A stretch of 64,000 nucleotides of DNA. It comes from DAISVY01 sp036826635 (GTDB lineage: Bacteria; Zixibacteria; MSB-5A5; GN15; FEB-12). The stretch covers positions 1 to 64,000 of the forward strand of contig DAISVY010000010.1 of NCBI GenBank assembly GCA_036826635.1, read 5' to 3'. Of the stretch, positions 42,058 to 51,299 are shown in pieces. A program made the position numbers and the translations under genes. The notes below the pieces were generated by a model, which was not told the DNA's origin, searched no databases, and saw only the letters and a list, made by a program, of their open reading frames with translations. The stretch's first letter is position 1; each line of letters starts with the position of its first letter.

Positions 42058-43780
42058 ACCGGTCGGCGCCTTTCAGATCACTGTGGTCGAAAACGTAGTC
42101 TTCGATATTCGAGGTTTCCTTGAGCAACTCTTCCAGATTGACCGAGCCTTCGTATACTTTCTGAAGACCGGCTTCGAACAGCGGGACATAACCATACTTG
42201 CGGGCGGTCCGACGTATTTTGCTCAGGGAAGCCCCGGCCAGGATCATCTCGGAAATCTCGGGGGTGATACGCAGTAACTCGAAAACACCCGTCTGACCTT
42301 TGAAACCGGTACCGCGGCACTGGGTACATCCGGCCCCTCTCTGGAAATTGATTTCGGAGGCCAGTTCAGTTAACCCGGCACGTTTTAGCGTCGATTCCGC
42401 CGGCTGGTAGGTTTCTTTACAATTGGGGCAATTCACTCTGACCAAGCGCTGGGCCAGAACGCCACGAAGCGCCGAAACGACCATGTAGTTTTCTATTCCC
42501 ATATCGGTCAGGCGAATTGCGGCCGAAGGGGCGTCGTTGGTGTGCAAAGTCGAAAAAACGAGATGACCGGTCAAAGACGAACGGATAGCCATCTGAGCGG
42601 TTTCGGCGTCGCGGACCTCACCGATCATGATTATGTCCGGGTTCTGGCGAAGAATGGCCCGGAGTGAGGTGGGGAAAGTCAGGCCCGCTTTCTCGTTGAT
42701 CTGAATCTGGTTTATCAGTGGCAGGGAATACTCCACCGGATCTTCGACCGTGATGATGTTTTTTTCGATAGAGTTGATTTCCTGCAAGGTCGTATAGAGG
42801 GTGGAGGTTTTACCACTGGAAGTCGGCCCCGAGAGAATAATGAGCCCTTCCGGTTTGTGTATAAGGTTGCTCCAGGTGTCGGTGAGTTCATCTCCGAACC
42901 CCAGATCCCGGAACGAGAGCATAAGGTTCCGTCGGTCAAGGATACGGATGACGATTTTTTCACCGTGTATGGTCGGAAGAGTTGAGACACGCAGATCAAT
43001 CGGCATGTTATCGACATACATCATGATACGACCGTCTTGGGGAACGCGTTTTTCCGACACGTCCAGATCGGCCGCGATCTTGACTCTCGAGATCAATTCG
43101 TTCTGCATCGACTTGGGCGGCGAGGCTTCCTCGCGCATGGTGCCACTGACCCGATAACGTACCCGGAGCTGTTTTTCGTCTGGTTCTATATGGATATCGC
43201 TGGCCCGGTCTTTGACCGCTTTGGTGATGGCCAGATTGACGAGCTTAATGACCGGGGAATCGGCCTCGGCCTGTTTTTCGGCCGCCGTCGGTTCGATACC
43301 GATAACTTCGCGGGTTTCGGAATTGTCGCCGATGATCTCGACCATGGAATCGGCCATGGAATAGTATTGGTCGATGGCCTCTTTTATTTCCGAGATCGTG
43401 GCTACGGCGCGTTTGACCTCGCAACGCTGCTGATATTTGATCTCATCAATGGCGATAAAATTGAGCGGGTCAGACATCGCCAGGGTCAGCGTGTTGCCGA
43501 TGGCAAAAATCGGGATAAGCGTATAACGACGGGCCACTTCGACCGGTATTCGCTGAATTACGGCCGGGTCGATGACCATGGTGCTAAGTGAAACCTTGGG
43601 GATGGACAGGCGGTCCGATATCGCTCCGATCAGTTGTTCTTCGGTAATAACTTCCGATTCGACCAGGATATTGCCGATGCGCTTGCCGGAAGTAGCTTGC
43701 TGGCGAAGAGCTTCTTCCAGTTGCTCTTTAGTGATATCGCCCCGCTCGACCAGCAGATCGCCGATTTTCTTGCGCGCCAT
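42041..43780 (-). CDS. pilB: Pilus assembly / secretion ATPase (PilB/GspE family)
   Basis: 579 residues from ATG 43780 (MARKKIGDLLVERGDITKEQ); the longer frame upstream is the divergent promoter region. N-terminal MshEN-type domain with the GDLLVERG/IGNILVES repeat that binds c-di-GMP in relatives, then the ATPase: Walker A GPTSSGKTSTLY, Asp box ITVEDPVEY, Walker B IMIGEVRDAETAQMA, His box GHLVFSTLHTNDA. Two CxxC pairs (CPNC, CTQC) bind zinc. It powers pilus extension or pseudopilus assembly. No PilT retraction ATPase is in the window. First gene of the leftward operon. Confidence 0.96.
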   Translation of the reverse strand: MARKKIGDLLVERGDITKEQLEEALRQQATSGKRIGNILVESEVITEEQLIGAISDRLSIPKVSLSTMVIDPAVIQRIPVEVARRYTLIPIFAIGNTLTLAMSDPLNFIAIDEIKYQQRCEVKRAVATISEIKEAIDQYYSMADSMVEIIGDNSETREVIGIEPTAAEKQAEADSPVIKLVNLAITKAVKDRASDIHIEPDEKQLRVRYRVSGTMREEASPPKSMQNELISRVKIAADLDVSEKRVPQDGRIMMYVDNMPIDLRVSTLPTIHGEKIVIRILDRRNLMLSFRDLGFGDELTDTWSNLIHKPEGLIILSGPTSSGKTSTLYTTLQEINSIEKNIITVEDPVEYSLPLINQIQINEKAGLTFPTSLRAILRQNPDIIMIGEVRDAETAQMAIRSSLTGHLVFSTLHTNDAPSAAIRLTDMGIENYMVVSALRGVLAQRLVRVNCPNCKETYQPAESTLKRAGLTELASEINFQRGAGCTQCRGTGFKGQTGVFELLRITPEISEMILAGASLSKIRRTARKYGYVPLFEAGLQKVYEGSVNLEELLKETSNIEDYVFDHSDLKGADRYAERV

Positions 43781-43795
43781 ATGAGGAATTCTGTT

Positions 43796-43824
43796 TTGTA
43801 AACGTTTCGTGTTTTCAGTATAAT
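43796..43824 (+). promoter_or_regulatory. Candidate promoter of the Omp85 gene, overlapping the divergent pilus promoter
   Basis: Rightward: TTGTAA (43796-43801), 17-base spacer, perfect TATAAT (43819-43824). The opposite strand offers TATACT at 43822-43817 for the pilus operon. CGTTTC/GAAACG arms at 43803 and 43833 flank the shared -10 zone. Confidence 0.55.
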
Positions 43825-43910
43825 ATCGGCGTGAAACGCTGTCTGCTTGAGAGCCGCCGTCAGAATAGGGTTTCGGCCCAACGATTTCGGTACTAACCCG
43901 GGTCCACGGA

Positions 43911-45587
43911 GTGCTTGCTATATTGTTGCTATCGTTCGGCCGTCGGTGCCTTCCGATTGTTCTGACTTTAGGTACTATCTGGGTGAGTCTCGGTATTGGC
44001 GCCAACTCCGTACTTCAAGCCGCCGAATCGGCCCAGGCCCCGATGGTGGCCGTAATCAGACCGGTGGGTTTTGATCCCAATGGTCGGATCATCGACAGCA
44101 TTGAAATCGATAACCGAAATATCTACGATCTTGAAAACCCGAAGTATCGGGGCTTAATCTTTCGCACCGCCAACAACCTCCATACGGTTACCCGTCGGGG
44201 TATTATCCAACGGGAATTGCTCTTTTCCGTGGGGCAACCGTTTTCCATCGAAGTGGCAAACGAAACCGCCCGTAATCTGCGTACCCGTTTTCCGCTCAAT
44301 GACGCCTGGATAGAGGTCCGGGACCTGGGAGACAACAAGGTGCTGGTCCGTCTGGTGACAATTGACCAGTGGAGCCTCATCGGCGGTCTGAGATCATTTG
44401 ATCGGGACGGCAATGAAACTAATCTTCAGTTCGGTTTCGAGGAGCGCAATTTCCTCGGGCGAGCGCAGTTTGTGTCTTTCGATTACTACATTCAGGAGAA
44501 GGACGACAACTATATCGCCACCAAGTTTACCGAACCCCGCATTCTCGGCTGGCCTTATAGCTTTCAGCTTGAATACTGCACCGATCCGGTCGATAAGGCG
44601 GAGAAGGTTTCTTTCGGGCGCCCTTTTTACAGCTTGGCCCAACGTTTCTCGTTCATGCTGGAATTGTCTAACACGAGTGGTCGCCAGGAACGATTTTTCA
44701 ATGGTCATCAGATTGCCGAGTGGGGATACCGGGGAGATCGGGCGGATTTGGAGGTGGAGTATCGCTGGGGGCCGTTCCGTCGCAAATTCGGTCTGCGCGG
44801 CGAATATCGGTATCTGTCGCAGGATATGACCGACAGGACCATTTTCGATCCGGCCTTTTTTTCTCCCGAGTATTTCCCCGATGATTCGATTTATCACCGT
44901 TTCGATATCGGGGCATCGTACACGCTTCAGGATTTCATCATTATGCGCCGTATCAACGGTTTCGATTATAACGAAGATGTCACAGTCGGGTTTACGCTGG
45001 AAACCACTCTCGGTCGGGCTTTCCGGCCCGGTTTCGATTCGTATCATTACGATTATCTGAACGGGCGGGTGGCTCTTGTTCAGAACCTTGGCTGGTGGCT
45101 TCTGCTGGCCGAATACGAACGCAGTTTCTGGTTCAAAGGAAGTGACGATCTGCGCAGGCTCTCGACTTTTGCGTTCACCGCGTACAACAATCGCATATCG
45201 TTTCTGACCGTGGCTTTCAGGACCTATTTCATCAGCGATAAAAGCAACGACTATAACCGGCTTGACCTTGGCGGTCGCAGCGGCCTGCGGGGCTATGATA
45301 CCGAATCCAGTTCCGGTGACCGGGCGCACGTGATGAATCTGGAGGGGCGTTTTTTCTCGAAGCTTGAGCTTTTGTCGGTTAAAATCGGTGCTGCCATATT
45401 TGCCGACGTGGGACGTACCTGGCAGAGCGGTGAGGCGGTTCGTTTTCGCGATTACGACGCCAGTTTCGGGGCGGGACTTCGCCTGTCGCTGGAGAAACTG
45501 ACCCGCGCTGAACTGGTCCGGATTGATCTGGCCAGGACCAGCTCGGGTAAATGGGATTTGTCGGTAAGTACAGGTCAGTATTTTTAG
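43911..45587 (+). CDS. Omp85-family outer-membrane protein (BamA/TamA-like, short)
   Basis: 558 residues from GTG 43911 (no better start; ribosome site weak). Signal segment (LPIVLTLGTIWVSLGIGANS), one recognisable POTRA-like domain at about 80-155 (RRGIIQRELLFSVGQPFSIE, ARNLRTRFPLNDAWIEV), then a long barrel with many aromatic strands and the Omp85 lid-loop motif LGGRSGLRGYDTESSSGDRA, the VRGY equivalent. It ends VSTGQYF, a barrel-type C-terminus. Full BamA has five POTRAs, so this is a shorter relative. Substrate unknown. Confidence 0.85.
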   Translation: MLAILLLSFGRRCLPIVLTLGTIWVSLGIGANSVLQAAESAQAPMVAVIRPVGFDPNGRIIDSIEIDNRNIYDLENPKYRGLIFRTANNLHTVTRRGIIQRELLFSVGQPFSIEVANETARNLRTRFPLNDAWIEVRDLGDNKVLVRLVTIDQWSLIGGLRSFDRDGNETNLQFGFEERNFLGRAQFVSFDYYIQEKDDNYIATKFTEPRILGWPYSFQLEYCTDPVDKAEKVSFGRPFYSLAQRFSFMLELSNTSGRQERFFNGHQIAEWGYRGDRADLEVEYRWGPFRRKFGLRGEYRYLSQDMTDRTIFDPAFFSPEYFPDDSIYHRFDIGASYTLQDFIIMRRINGFDYNEDVTVGFTLETTLGRAFRPGFDSYHYDYLNGRVALVQNLGWWLLLAEYERSFWFKGSDDLRRLSTFAFTAYNNRISFLTVAFRTYFISDKSNDYNRLDLGGRSGLRGYDTESSSGDRAHVMNLEGRFFSKLELLSVKIGAAIFADVGRTWQSGEAVRFRDYDASFGAGLRLSLEKLTRAELVRIDLARTSSGKWDLSVSTGQYF

Positions 45588-45610
45588 GCTTGCCCGGTGC
45601 TTCTTTGATG

Positions 45611-45638
45611 TTGACAACTTGTTGCCGCCCAGTATATT
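45611..45638 (+). promoter_or_regulatory. Candidate promoter of the dockerin-tailed metalloprotease gene
   Basis: TTGACA (45611-45616), 16-base spacer, TATATT (45633-45638); the alternative TATTAT two bases on gives an 18-base spacer. Start codon at 45758. Confidence 0.6.
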
Positions 45639-45757
45639 ATAGGTATAGAGGGGTTGGCGAGTTACTCCACCGGTGATCCGGTTGAACATTCCGGCCGTTT
45701 TGGATGGTTAGTATTCCTGCAGGTTTCCGAATCGGGTGACGATTGTATAGGCATACG

Positions 45758-47830
45758 ATGAAGCTTTCAAGTGTGACACGATGGATTGCTCGGCCGGTTT
45801 TCGCTGTCCTGATTTTTGCTCTCTGCGCTATAGCGGTCCGGTCTGATTCGTTACCGGGAGATGAAAACCTGACCCGGGCGACGGTTATTGATCGGGTCAG
45901 GCAGTCGTTTGAAAGAGGCGAAATCTCTTTCGACGAAAAGTCACGGCTGGTGATTCTGGCCATCAGGTTCCCCGAACGTTTACTCGACGAATATCGCGTG
46001 ATCGAGCCGGGCGACAGTCCGACCGTTAAGCCCGGTCGTTGTGCTACCCCGGCGATTCTGGAGATATACAACCGGTGGGACGAGTTATCGGACGATACGA
46101 AAAAGCTGTATACGGAGGCTTTTGATCGTCCTGAGGCGCAGCGGGTGTATATCTCTCCGAGTGGATATTTCAAGATGCATTACGACGTTCTTGGTCCGCA
46201 AGCCGTTCCCGTGGCTGACCAGAACGGTAATTCGGTGCCTGATTTCGTGGAGAAATGCGCTGTCTACTGCGACAGCGGTCGGGTCCGGCACCTTGAACTC
46301 GGTTACCAAATGCCGCCATCCGATAGTGTGATCGGCGGTGACAGTCTTTACGATATTTACTTTCAGGATTTGGGAACATCCCTCTACGGTTATACGGTGC
46401 CGGAGGGAGACGGTCCCGAAGCCTGGAACGATGCTTACAGTTATATTGTCCTGCATCGAAATTTTCAGGGATTCCCGCCCAACGATGACCCGGAAGGAAG
46501 TTCAATCGGCTCGGCTAAAGTGACCGCCGCTCACGAATTTCACCATGCCGTGCAATACGCCTACGACTGTGACGAAGATGTCTGGTTCATGGAATTCGAC
46601 GCCACGCATTTCGAGGAACTCGTTTTCGATTATGTCAACGACAACCTGAATTACCTGTCGGAATTTATGGAAGCTCCCGAAGTATCCCTGATGAGGGAAG
46701 ATAACCACTGGTACTCGATCTTTATATGGGGGTTATACCTCGACCAGCAATACGGCCCGGCTCTTATTCGCTCGGCCTGGGAGGGGTGTCTTTTTGACGT
46801 CAGTGTCTTTGACGCTCTGGCCGACAGTTTGCTGGTGAATCACGGTTTGTCACTGGATGACGCCATGGCCGAATTCTGTGTCTGGAATTATATCACCGGG
46901 GATCGTGACGATGGTTTGCATTACGAGGAAGCGTCCACTTACCCGATGATCGAACTTGCCGCCGCATATGACAGCTATCCTCTCGATACGACTGAGTCGC
47001 CGAATTATCCCGAGGGTTATGCTTCCTGTTATGTCGGGTTGCTTCCCGGTGGCGAGACGGGGACGTTACGGCTGAGTTTCGACGGTGCCGATTCGCGCGA
47101 GTGGGCGGCTTATATCATCAAGTCGACAGCGTCGGGTGTTCACGAATACGAACGCATTGATCTTGACACGGTCGGTTATGCCGGGGAAATAGATATCGAA
47201 AACTTCGAGGCTTACGCTCTGATCACACTGGTGGGCGTAAACACCAGCGAGTATTCATCGGAAGCGGCTTTCGAGTATTCGGCACACATGGTCAGCCCGT
47301 ATCTTGTTTCCTCGCAGGTTGTGACTACGGACAGTGTGGTTTATTCCGGAAATTGGCGGGACTGGCTTTACGAGGTCACGAATCCGGGCCCGCTTGAAGA
47401 TATCTACGATCTTATTTTCTGGGATGATTCCGGCTGGGTTTCTCTTGATACGGTCGATGTGTACGTGCCGTCGGGTAGCAGCCGGACGAGGTCCGTGACG
47501 GTTCATCCGCCGGTGGGAACGCCGCTCGGGACGGTTACGACACTGCGTTTCAGGGCCGTTTCCAGAAACGATCCGTTCGTGTACGATACGCAGTCGGCCC
47601 CCGCTTTGATCGTGTTACAACGCGGCGACGTCGATTTCAGCGGGATGATTGACATCGGTGACCTGACGGTTCTTATCGATCATCTGTTTATCAACCAGGG
47701 CGAGTTACGGCCCGAGTACGAAGCGGGCAATTTCGATTGTTCCGGAATCGTTGATATCGGCGATCTGACACTGCTGATAAATCACCTTTTCATCGAAATC
47801 AATTGCGGTTCACCGTGCAATCCCTACTAA
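45758..47830 (+). CDS. Secreted zinc metalloprotease-like protein (MXAN_6640 type) with dockerin-like C-terminus
   Basis: 690 residues from ATG 45758; a TTG at 45743 is less likely. Signal segment (PVFAVLIFALCAIAVRSD). Residues about 130-420 carry the putative catalytic region: AAHEFHHAVQYAYD with H259-E-x-x-H263, then VWFMEFDATHFEELV, which may supply the third zinc ligand, as in the MXAN_6640 group. A beta-rich middle follows, and the last 70 residues hold two dockerin-like calcium loops (DFSGMIDIGDLTVLIDHLFI and DCSGIVDIGDLTLLINHLFI). Substrate unknown. The same tail ends the protein at 464. Transcribed alone from a clear promoter. Confidence 0.85.
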   Translation: MKLSSVTRWIARPVFAVLIFALCAIAVRSDSLPGDENLTRATVIDRVRQSFERGEISFDEKSRLVILAIRFPERLLDEYRVIEPGDSPTVKPGRCATPAILEIYNRWDELSDDTKKLYTEAFDRPEAQRVYISPSGYFKMHYDVLGPQAVPVADQNGNSVPDFVEKCAVYCDSGRVRHLELGYQMPPSDSVIGGDSLYDIYFQDLGTSLYGYTVPEGDGPEAWNDAYSYIVLHRNFQGFPPNDDPEGSSIGSAKVTAAHEFHHAVQYAYDCDEDVWFMEFDATHFEELVFDYVNDNLNYLSEFMEAPEVSLMREDNHWYSIFIWGLYLDQQYGPALIRSAWEGCLFDVSVFDALADSLLVNHGLSLDDAMAEFCVWNYITGDRDDGLHYEEASTYPMIELAAAYDSYPLDTTESPNYPEGYASCYVGLLPGGETGTLRLSFDGADSREWAAYIIKSTASGVHEYERIDLDTVGYAGEIDIENFEAYALITLVGVNTSEYSSEAAFEYSAHMVSPYLVSSQVVTTDSVVYSGNWRDWLYEVTNPGPLEDIYDLIFWDDSGWVSLDTVDVYVPSGSSRTRSVTVHPPVGTPLGTVTTLRFRAVSRNDPFVYDTQSAPALIVLQRGDVDFSGMIDIGDLTVLIDHLFINQGELRPEYEAGNFDCSGIVDIGDLTLLINHLFIEINCGSPCNPY

Positions 47831-47950
47831 CCACGGAAGCAATAATTGTTTTTAGTTGACATGTTTTTATGATGTCGATATATATCGCGCGCTGACATAG
47901 CCACTTCGATCCCAAGGACGGGGTCGGGAGTGATGCCAGAGGGGGACTAT

Positions 47951-48157
47951 ATGACTGACGGCTTTGAGCCGCGGATACTTATTTGCTGCGAATGTGGTGA
48001 GGAATTTGTCTTCACTGTCGCGGCCCAGCAGTACTTCGCTGAACGCGGGTACACGGAAGACCCGAAACGCTGCAAGGCATGTTATACTCAGTATAAAAAG
48101 ATGCAGCGAGGCCAGAGCAAACAGGCGGCTATGGCAGGTCGAGGCGAGCCTGAGTGA
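47951..48157 (+). CDS. Small zinc-ribbon protein
   Basis: 68 residues from ATG 47951, with AGGGGG six bases upstream; the frame also offers ATG 47933, but that lies before the ribosome site. The pattern is CCECGEEF, then FVFTVAAQQYFAERGYTEDP and RCKACY: two CxxC knuckles flanking a helix, the trcl/probable zinc-binding family of small ribbon proteins, typically linked to nucleic acid or protein contacts. Ends at a terminator. Confidence 0.85.
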   Translation: MTDGFEPRILICCECGEEFVFTVAAQQYFAERGYTEDPKRCKACYTQYKKMQRGQSKQAAMAGRGEPE

Positions 48158-48184
48158 AGCTGCGGTATGATCGGAAAAAAGTGA

Positions 48185-48211
48185 GACCCCGGCCGTTAGG
48201 TCGGGGTCTTT
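48185..48211 (+). terminator. Bidirectional terminator between convergent genes
   Basis: GACCCCG (48185-48191), 10-base loop, CGGGGTC (48202-48208), TTT on the right; leftward it is followed by a T-run a few bases on. Serves the zinc-ribbon gene and possibly the M6 protease gene. Confidence 0.8.
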
Positions 48212-48269
48212 CCGATGTTGCATATGGCAAGCAACGAAGGCTGAGCCGAAGATAATTTGTCTGATTCGC

Positions 48270-50009
48270 TTATTTGAGCAGCATCATTTTTCTCGTTTGC
48301 CGAGGCTCGTTGTTCACCGAAAGACGGTAGAAGTAGACGCCGGAGGCAACCCCTCCGCCCGAAGCGTCGGTGCCGTCCCAGACGGTGGAGGTGGTGCCCG
48401 GTCCCGCTGTTCCGTCGAGCAGCGTTGCTACTTTCTGACCCATGACGTTGTAAACCGAGACATTAACATCGGCCGCGGTGTTCAGGGTGAATTCGATCCG
48501 GGTGACCGGGTTGAACGGGTTCGGGTAATTCTGCGCGAGTTCATAACTGACCGGCAGAGGAGTCGCGTCTTCCGTTTCTATACCGGCGGCCAGCCCGATG
48601 ATTAGATCGGCGTGCATGGTGTCGGCGGAAGAAGAGATATTGGTTATGACCACGGAAGTGGCGCCGCTTTCGTATGAATCGGAATTCGGCGTCGTGGCGG
48701 GACTGAATTCGTCGCTGCCGCGAGAGGCGGAGAAGAGATCGTCTTCATTCCCATAGCTCAGCGACTTTTCCAGATCATAGGTGCCGTCGGCCTGTTCCAG
48801 TGCTACCAGATAATGTTGCGAAGAGGTTTGCCCCGGGTACCATTCCTGTTGATTTCCCGCCTTGGCGTCGTCGATATGCCAGACCATCAGTCCCGATCCC
48901 GGCAGAGCGGCGTCATAGCCCGACTGCTGGCGATTTTCCACCAGGAAATACTCGGTGCTCGTGCCCCCACCGGTCCAGAGACGAAAGATGTTGCCGCCGT
49001 CTTCAACCGCTACAATCGGCTGAGCGGAAATATCACTGTCTACGTTTGTCCAGTCGGCGAAGCCCATCTGGATCCGACTCCAGGCGCAGGGATGAGCCGG
49101 GGAATTTCCCATTGTGCCGTTCCAGCTACCGTAGCTCATGATGCCCCACCGGCCGATGCCGTTGGAACTGTTGTCGGTGTCGTACAGATCGGGCAGGCCG
49201 AAACCGTGGCATAATTCATGGCAATAGACGCCGATAGTCATATCGCCGGGGGCCGACCAGAATTCCGGCTGAATGGTGAAACTCTGGATGTATACGCCGT
49301 CTTTGTTCCGCGGTGTAATGGCCCACTTGTGCGACCATATGTCATCGTGACTTCCGGTCATCTCCGCGCCTGTGCCCGCGTGGATTACTATCACCACATC
49401 GACAAAACCATCGTTGTTGTTGTCATACTCACTGAAATCCACCTCGGGATCAACGGCGTCAACGAGATCTTCGACCAGTCCCTGACTGTTCTGGGGATAG
49501 GCGCCATACATGCCGTACTGTCCGGCTACATAGTAGGAGTATGTTTCTTCCGCTCTGGTCCAGCCGACCGATGACGGGTTATCGACGGTAACGAGATCGA
49601 TCTGGCTGTAGCTGATCTCATCGAAATAGTGACGGACCGAGCTGCCGGTTTCATGGTACAGCATGCTGTCGAAGTATGAAGCGGCCGATGACGAGGTGTT
49701 ATCACTGAAATCAACCAGCAGAGCCAGAATTTTGAAGGGGCCGGCCACGGGACTTCGGTGACCGGACCCCTTGGCGGCTGCAGGCTGAAGAAAGAAATCA
49801 TCGGGTGTATCGATACCCAGGGCGTGCATGGTGGCCGAACTCGGCAACGCCGATACTTGTCGTCCCGCAGCTATGTCGGACGCCTGTCGGGCCTGCAGAT
49901 CGGGATGGGGCGGAACGCCCATAACCGGGCTTGTCGCGATACCGAGCAGTACGGCGATAACTAAGGCGCAGGTCAGCGCGGGTGTACTCTTGCGTATTTC
50001 GGTAAACAT
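48270..50009 (-). CDS. M6-family metalloprotease with FlgD-like/T9SS-type C-terminal domain
   Basis: 579 residues. Signal segment at about 12-31, then an M6 (immune inhibitor A-like) catalytic domain with PFKILALLVDFSDN, VIVIHAGTGAEMTG and the full zinc motif H264-ELC-H268-GFG-LPD274 (HExxHxxGxxD). The last 90 residues match the sorting-type tail of FCB bacteria: YELAQNYPNPFNPVTRIEF, VNVSVYNVMGQKVATLL, WDGTDASGGGVASGVYFYRL, ending RKMMLLK. Secreted protease, probably surface-attached or released through a T9SS-like route. Starts 15 bases after the barrel gene stop, with AAGGAAGGTGAT upstream, so it is the last gene of a three-gene operon. Confidence 0.93.
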   Translation of the reverse strand: MFTEIRKSTPALTCALVIAVLLGIATSPVMGVPPHPDLQARQASDIAAGRQVSALPSSATMHALGIDTPDDFFLQPAAAKGSGHRSPVAGPFKILALLVDFSDNTSSSAASYFDSMLYHETGSSVRHYFDEISYSQIDLVTVDNPSSVGWTRAEETYSYYVAGQYGMYGAYPQNSQGLVEDLVDAVDPEVDFSEYDNNNDGFVDVVIVIHAGTGAEMTGSHDDIWSHKWAITPRNKDGVYIQSFTIQPEFWSAPGDMTIGVYCHELCHGFGLPDLYDTDNSSNGIGRWGIMSYGSWNGTMGNSPAHPCAWSRIQMGFADWTNVDSDISAQPIVAVEDGGNIFRLWTGGGTSTEYFLVENRQQSGYDAALPGSGLMVWHIDDAKAGNQQEWYPGQTSSQHYLVALEQADGTYDLEKSLSYGNEDDLFSASRGSDEFSPATTPNSDSYESGATSVVITNISSSADTMHADLIIGLAAGIETEDATPLPVSYELAQNYPNPFNPVTRIEFTLNTAADVNVSVYNVMGQKVATLLDGTAGPGTTSTVWDGTDASGGGVASGVYFYRLSVNNEPRQTRKMMLLK

Positions 50010-50024
50010 TACTTATCACCTTCC

Positions 50025-51284
50025 TTAAAATGTCAGCCCGGTGGAGAGGGCGAAATTGGCTCCCTTGGCGGAATAAACGGACATCGATGTACCGGTGAAG
50101 ACCGCAGCATCGAGATAGAACCCGAACAGACGCAGGCCCGATCCGAAAGAGAACGCCGCGTTGTCATCGCCGCCCACGGCATATCCGGCGCGCAGCGGCA
50201 GAATGTTCATCAGGTAATACTCCGCGCCCAGACACAGATGAGGTTTGGTCGAGGCCCCGAACGAACTGTTCAGTCCCTGTACCCAGTCTGCCGCCAGAAG
50301 CAGATTGCCGGAGGCTCTGGATATGCCCACGTTCATCGTAGCGGGCAGCGAAGTCGAAAAATCGTCTATGTCGCGGGTGTAGTCGTCCGAACCGATGAAG
50401 TCATCTTCTTCGAAATCGTCGTACGTGTTGCTTTCGAATTCGAAGATGTAGCCGTGTTCCTGAGGATCGTTGTTCCAGCTTATATGGCTGAGGACGTTCT
50501 CGATTCTTGCCCCGGCGGTGTAGACATCGTTGAGCTTGAAGGCCACGCCCACGTCCAGACCGTATCCCCAGCCGCCGGAAGCGGTGCGGATGATGGCCCG
50601 ACCCTGACCGTCGAATCCGTCTTCATAGGTGGCCGCCAGACCTTCCAGTTCAACCAGCTCTTCGACGCCGATGCCTTTGACGTACTTGGCCGTTGCGCCT
50701 ATGGCCAACTGACGGGTGCCGCTGGAATAGATGGGGAAACCGTAGGAAAGGCCGGCGCTGGCGTAACTGAGACCGTTTGAATATGAACCCGTGACCTCAA
50801 TGGTGTCCGCGAAGACGTTGCCGTTGAGAATCAAGTCGATGATATCTTTGTTGAGATTGATATCCGCGGTGCCCACCCCTTCGATTGTCAGGGCCATGCT
50901 TCCAAGGGCTATCGACAGGGCGCTGGCTTGCACGTCGGCGTTCAGATTCAATCCCTCGGTGGGAATCTTTCCCAGGATGTCCTGCTTGTCGCTTGTCGAA
51001 AGAGTAGCCCCGGTGTACTGGTTGTAATCGCTGAGGGTGAACGAATTGTTGCTGATGTCGGCCCCCAGAGAGACGAACTCGATGCCGAAGGATCGATAAT
51101 CGTTCAGACCCAGATTGGCCGGATTGTATTTGGGAGCATCGACTCCCTTGGCCAGTCCGGTATAGGCGCCACCCATGGCGGCACTTCGAGCCGAGGAGTG
51201 CACCGGTGCGGCTGTTGCCGAGGTCGTCAGGACAACCGCAATCAGAACGTTAAGACAAGTGTATAGTGAAATTCTCTTACGCAT
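50025..51284 (-). CDS. PorV/FadL-like outer-membrane barrel protein
   Basis: 419 residues from ATG 51284 with GAGGAGG upstream. Signal sequence MRKRISLYTCLNVLIAVVLT, then the N-terminal motif SSARSAAMGGAYTGLAKGVD and APKYNPANLGL typical of PorV, UPF0164 and DUF5723-type barrels. About a dozen amphipathic strands follow, ending ANFALSTGLTF. PorV in T9SS carries cargo with CTD tails to the attachment complex; an analogous role is plausible because the next gene encodes a CTD-bearing protease. Middle gene of the operon. Confidence 0.85.
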   Translation of the reverse strand: MRKRISLYTCLNVLIAVVLTTSATAAPVHSSARSAAMGGAYTGLAKGVDAPKYNPANLGLNDYRSFGIEFVSLGADISNNSFTLSDYNQYTGATLSTSDKQDILGKIPTEGLNLNADVQASALSIALGSMALTIEGVGTADINLNKDIIDLILNGNVFADTIEVTGSYSNGLSYASAGLSYGFPIYSSGTRQLAIGATAKYVKGIGVEELVELEGLAATYEDGFDGQGRAIIRTASGGWGYGLDVGVAFKLNDVYTAGARIENVLSHISWNNDPQEHGYIFEFESNTYDDFEEDDFIGSDDYTRDIDDFSTSLPATMNVGISRASGNLLLAADWVQGLNSSFGASTKPHLCLGAEYYLMNILPLRAGYAVGGDDNAAFSFGSGLRLFGFYLDAAVFTGTSMSVYSAKGANFALSTGLTF

Positions 51285-51299
51285 TGCAGCCGCCTCCTC

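Noticed and set aside
42041..44005. Longer start (44005) for the pilus ATPase
   Set aside because: The extra 75 residues overlap the divergent promoter and the Omp85 start and look unlike any PilB N-terminus.
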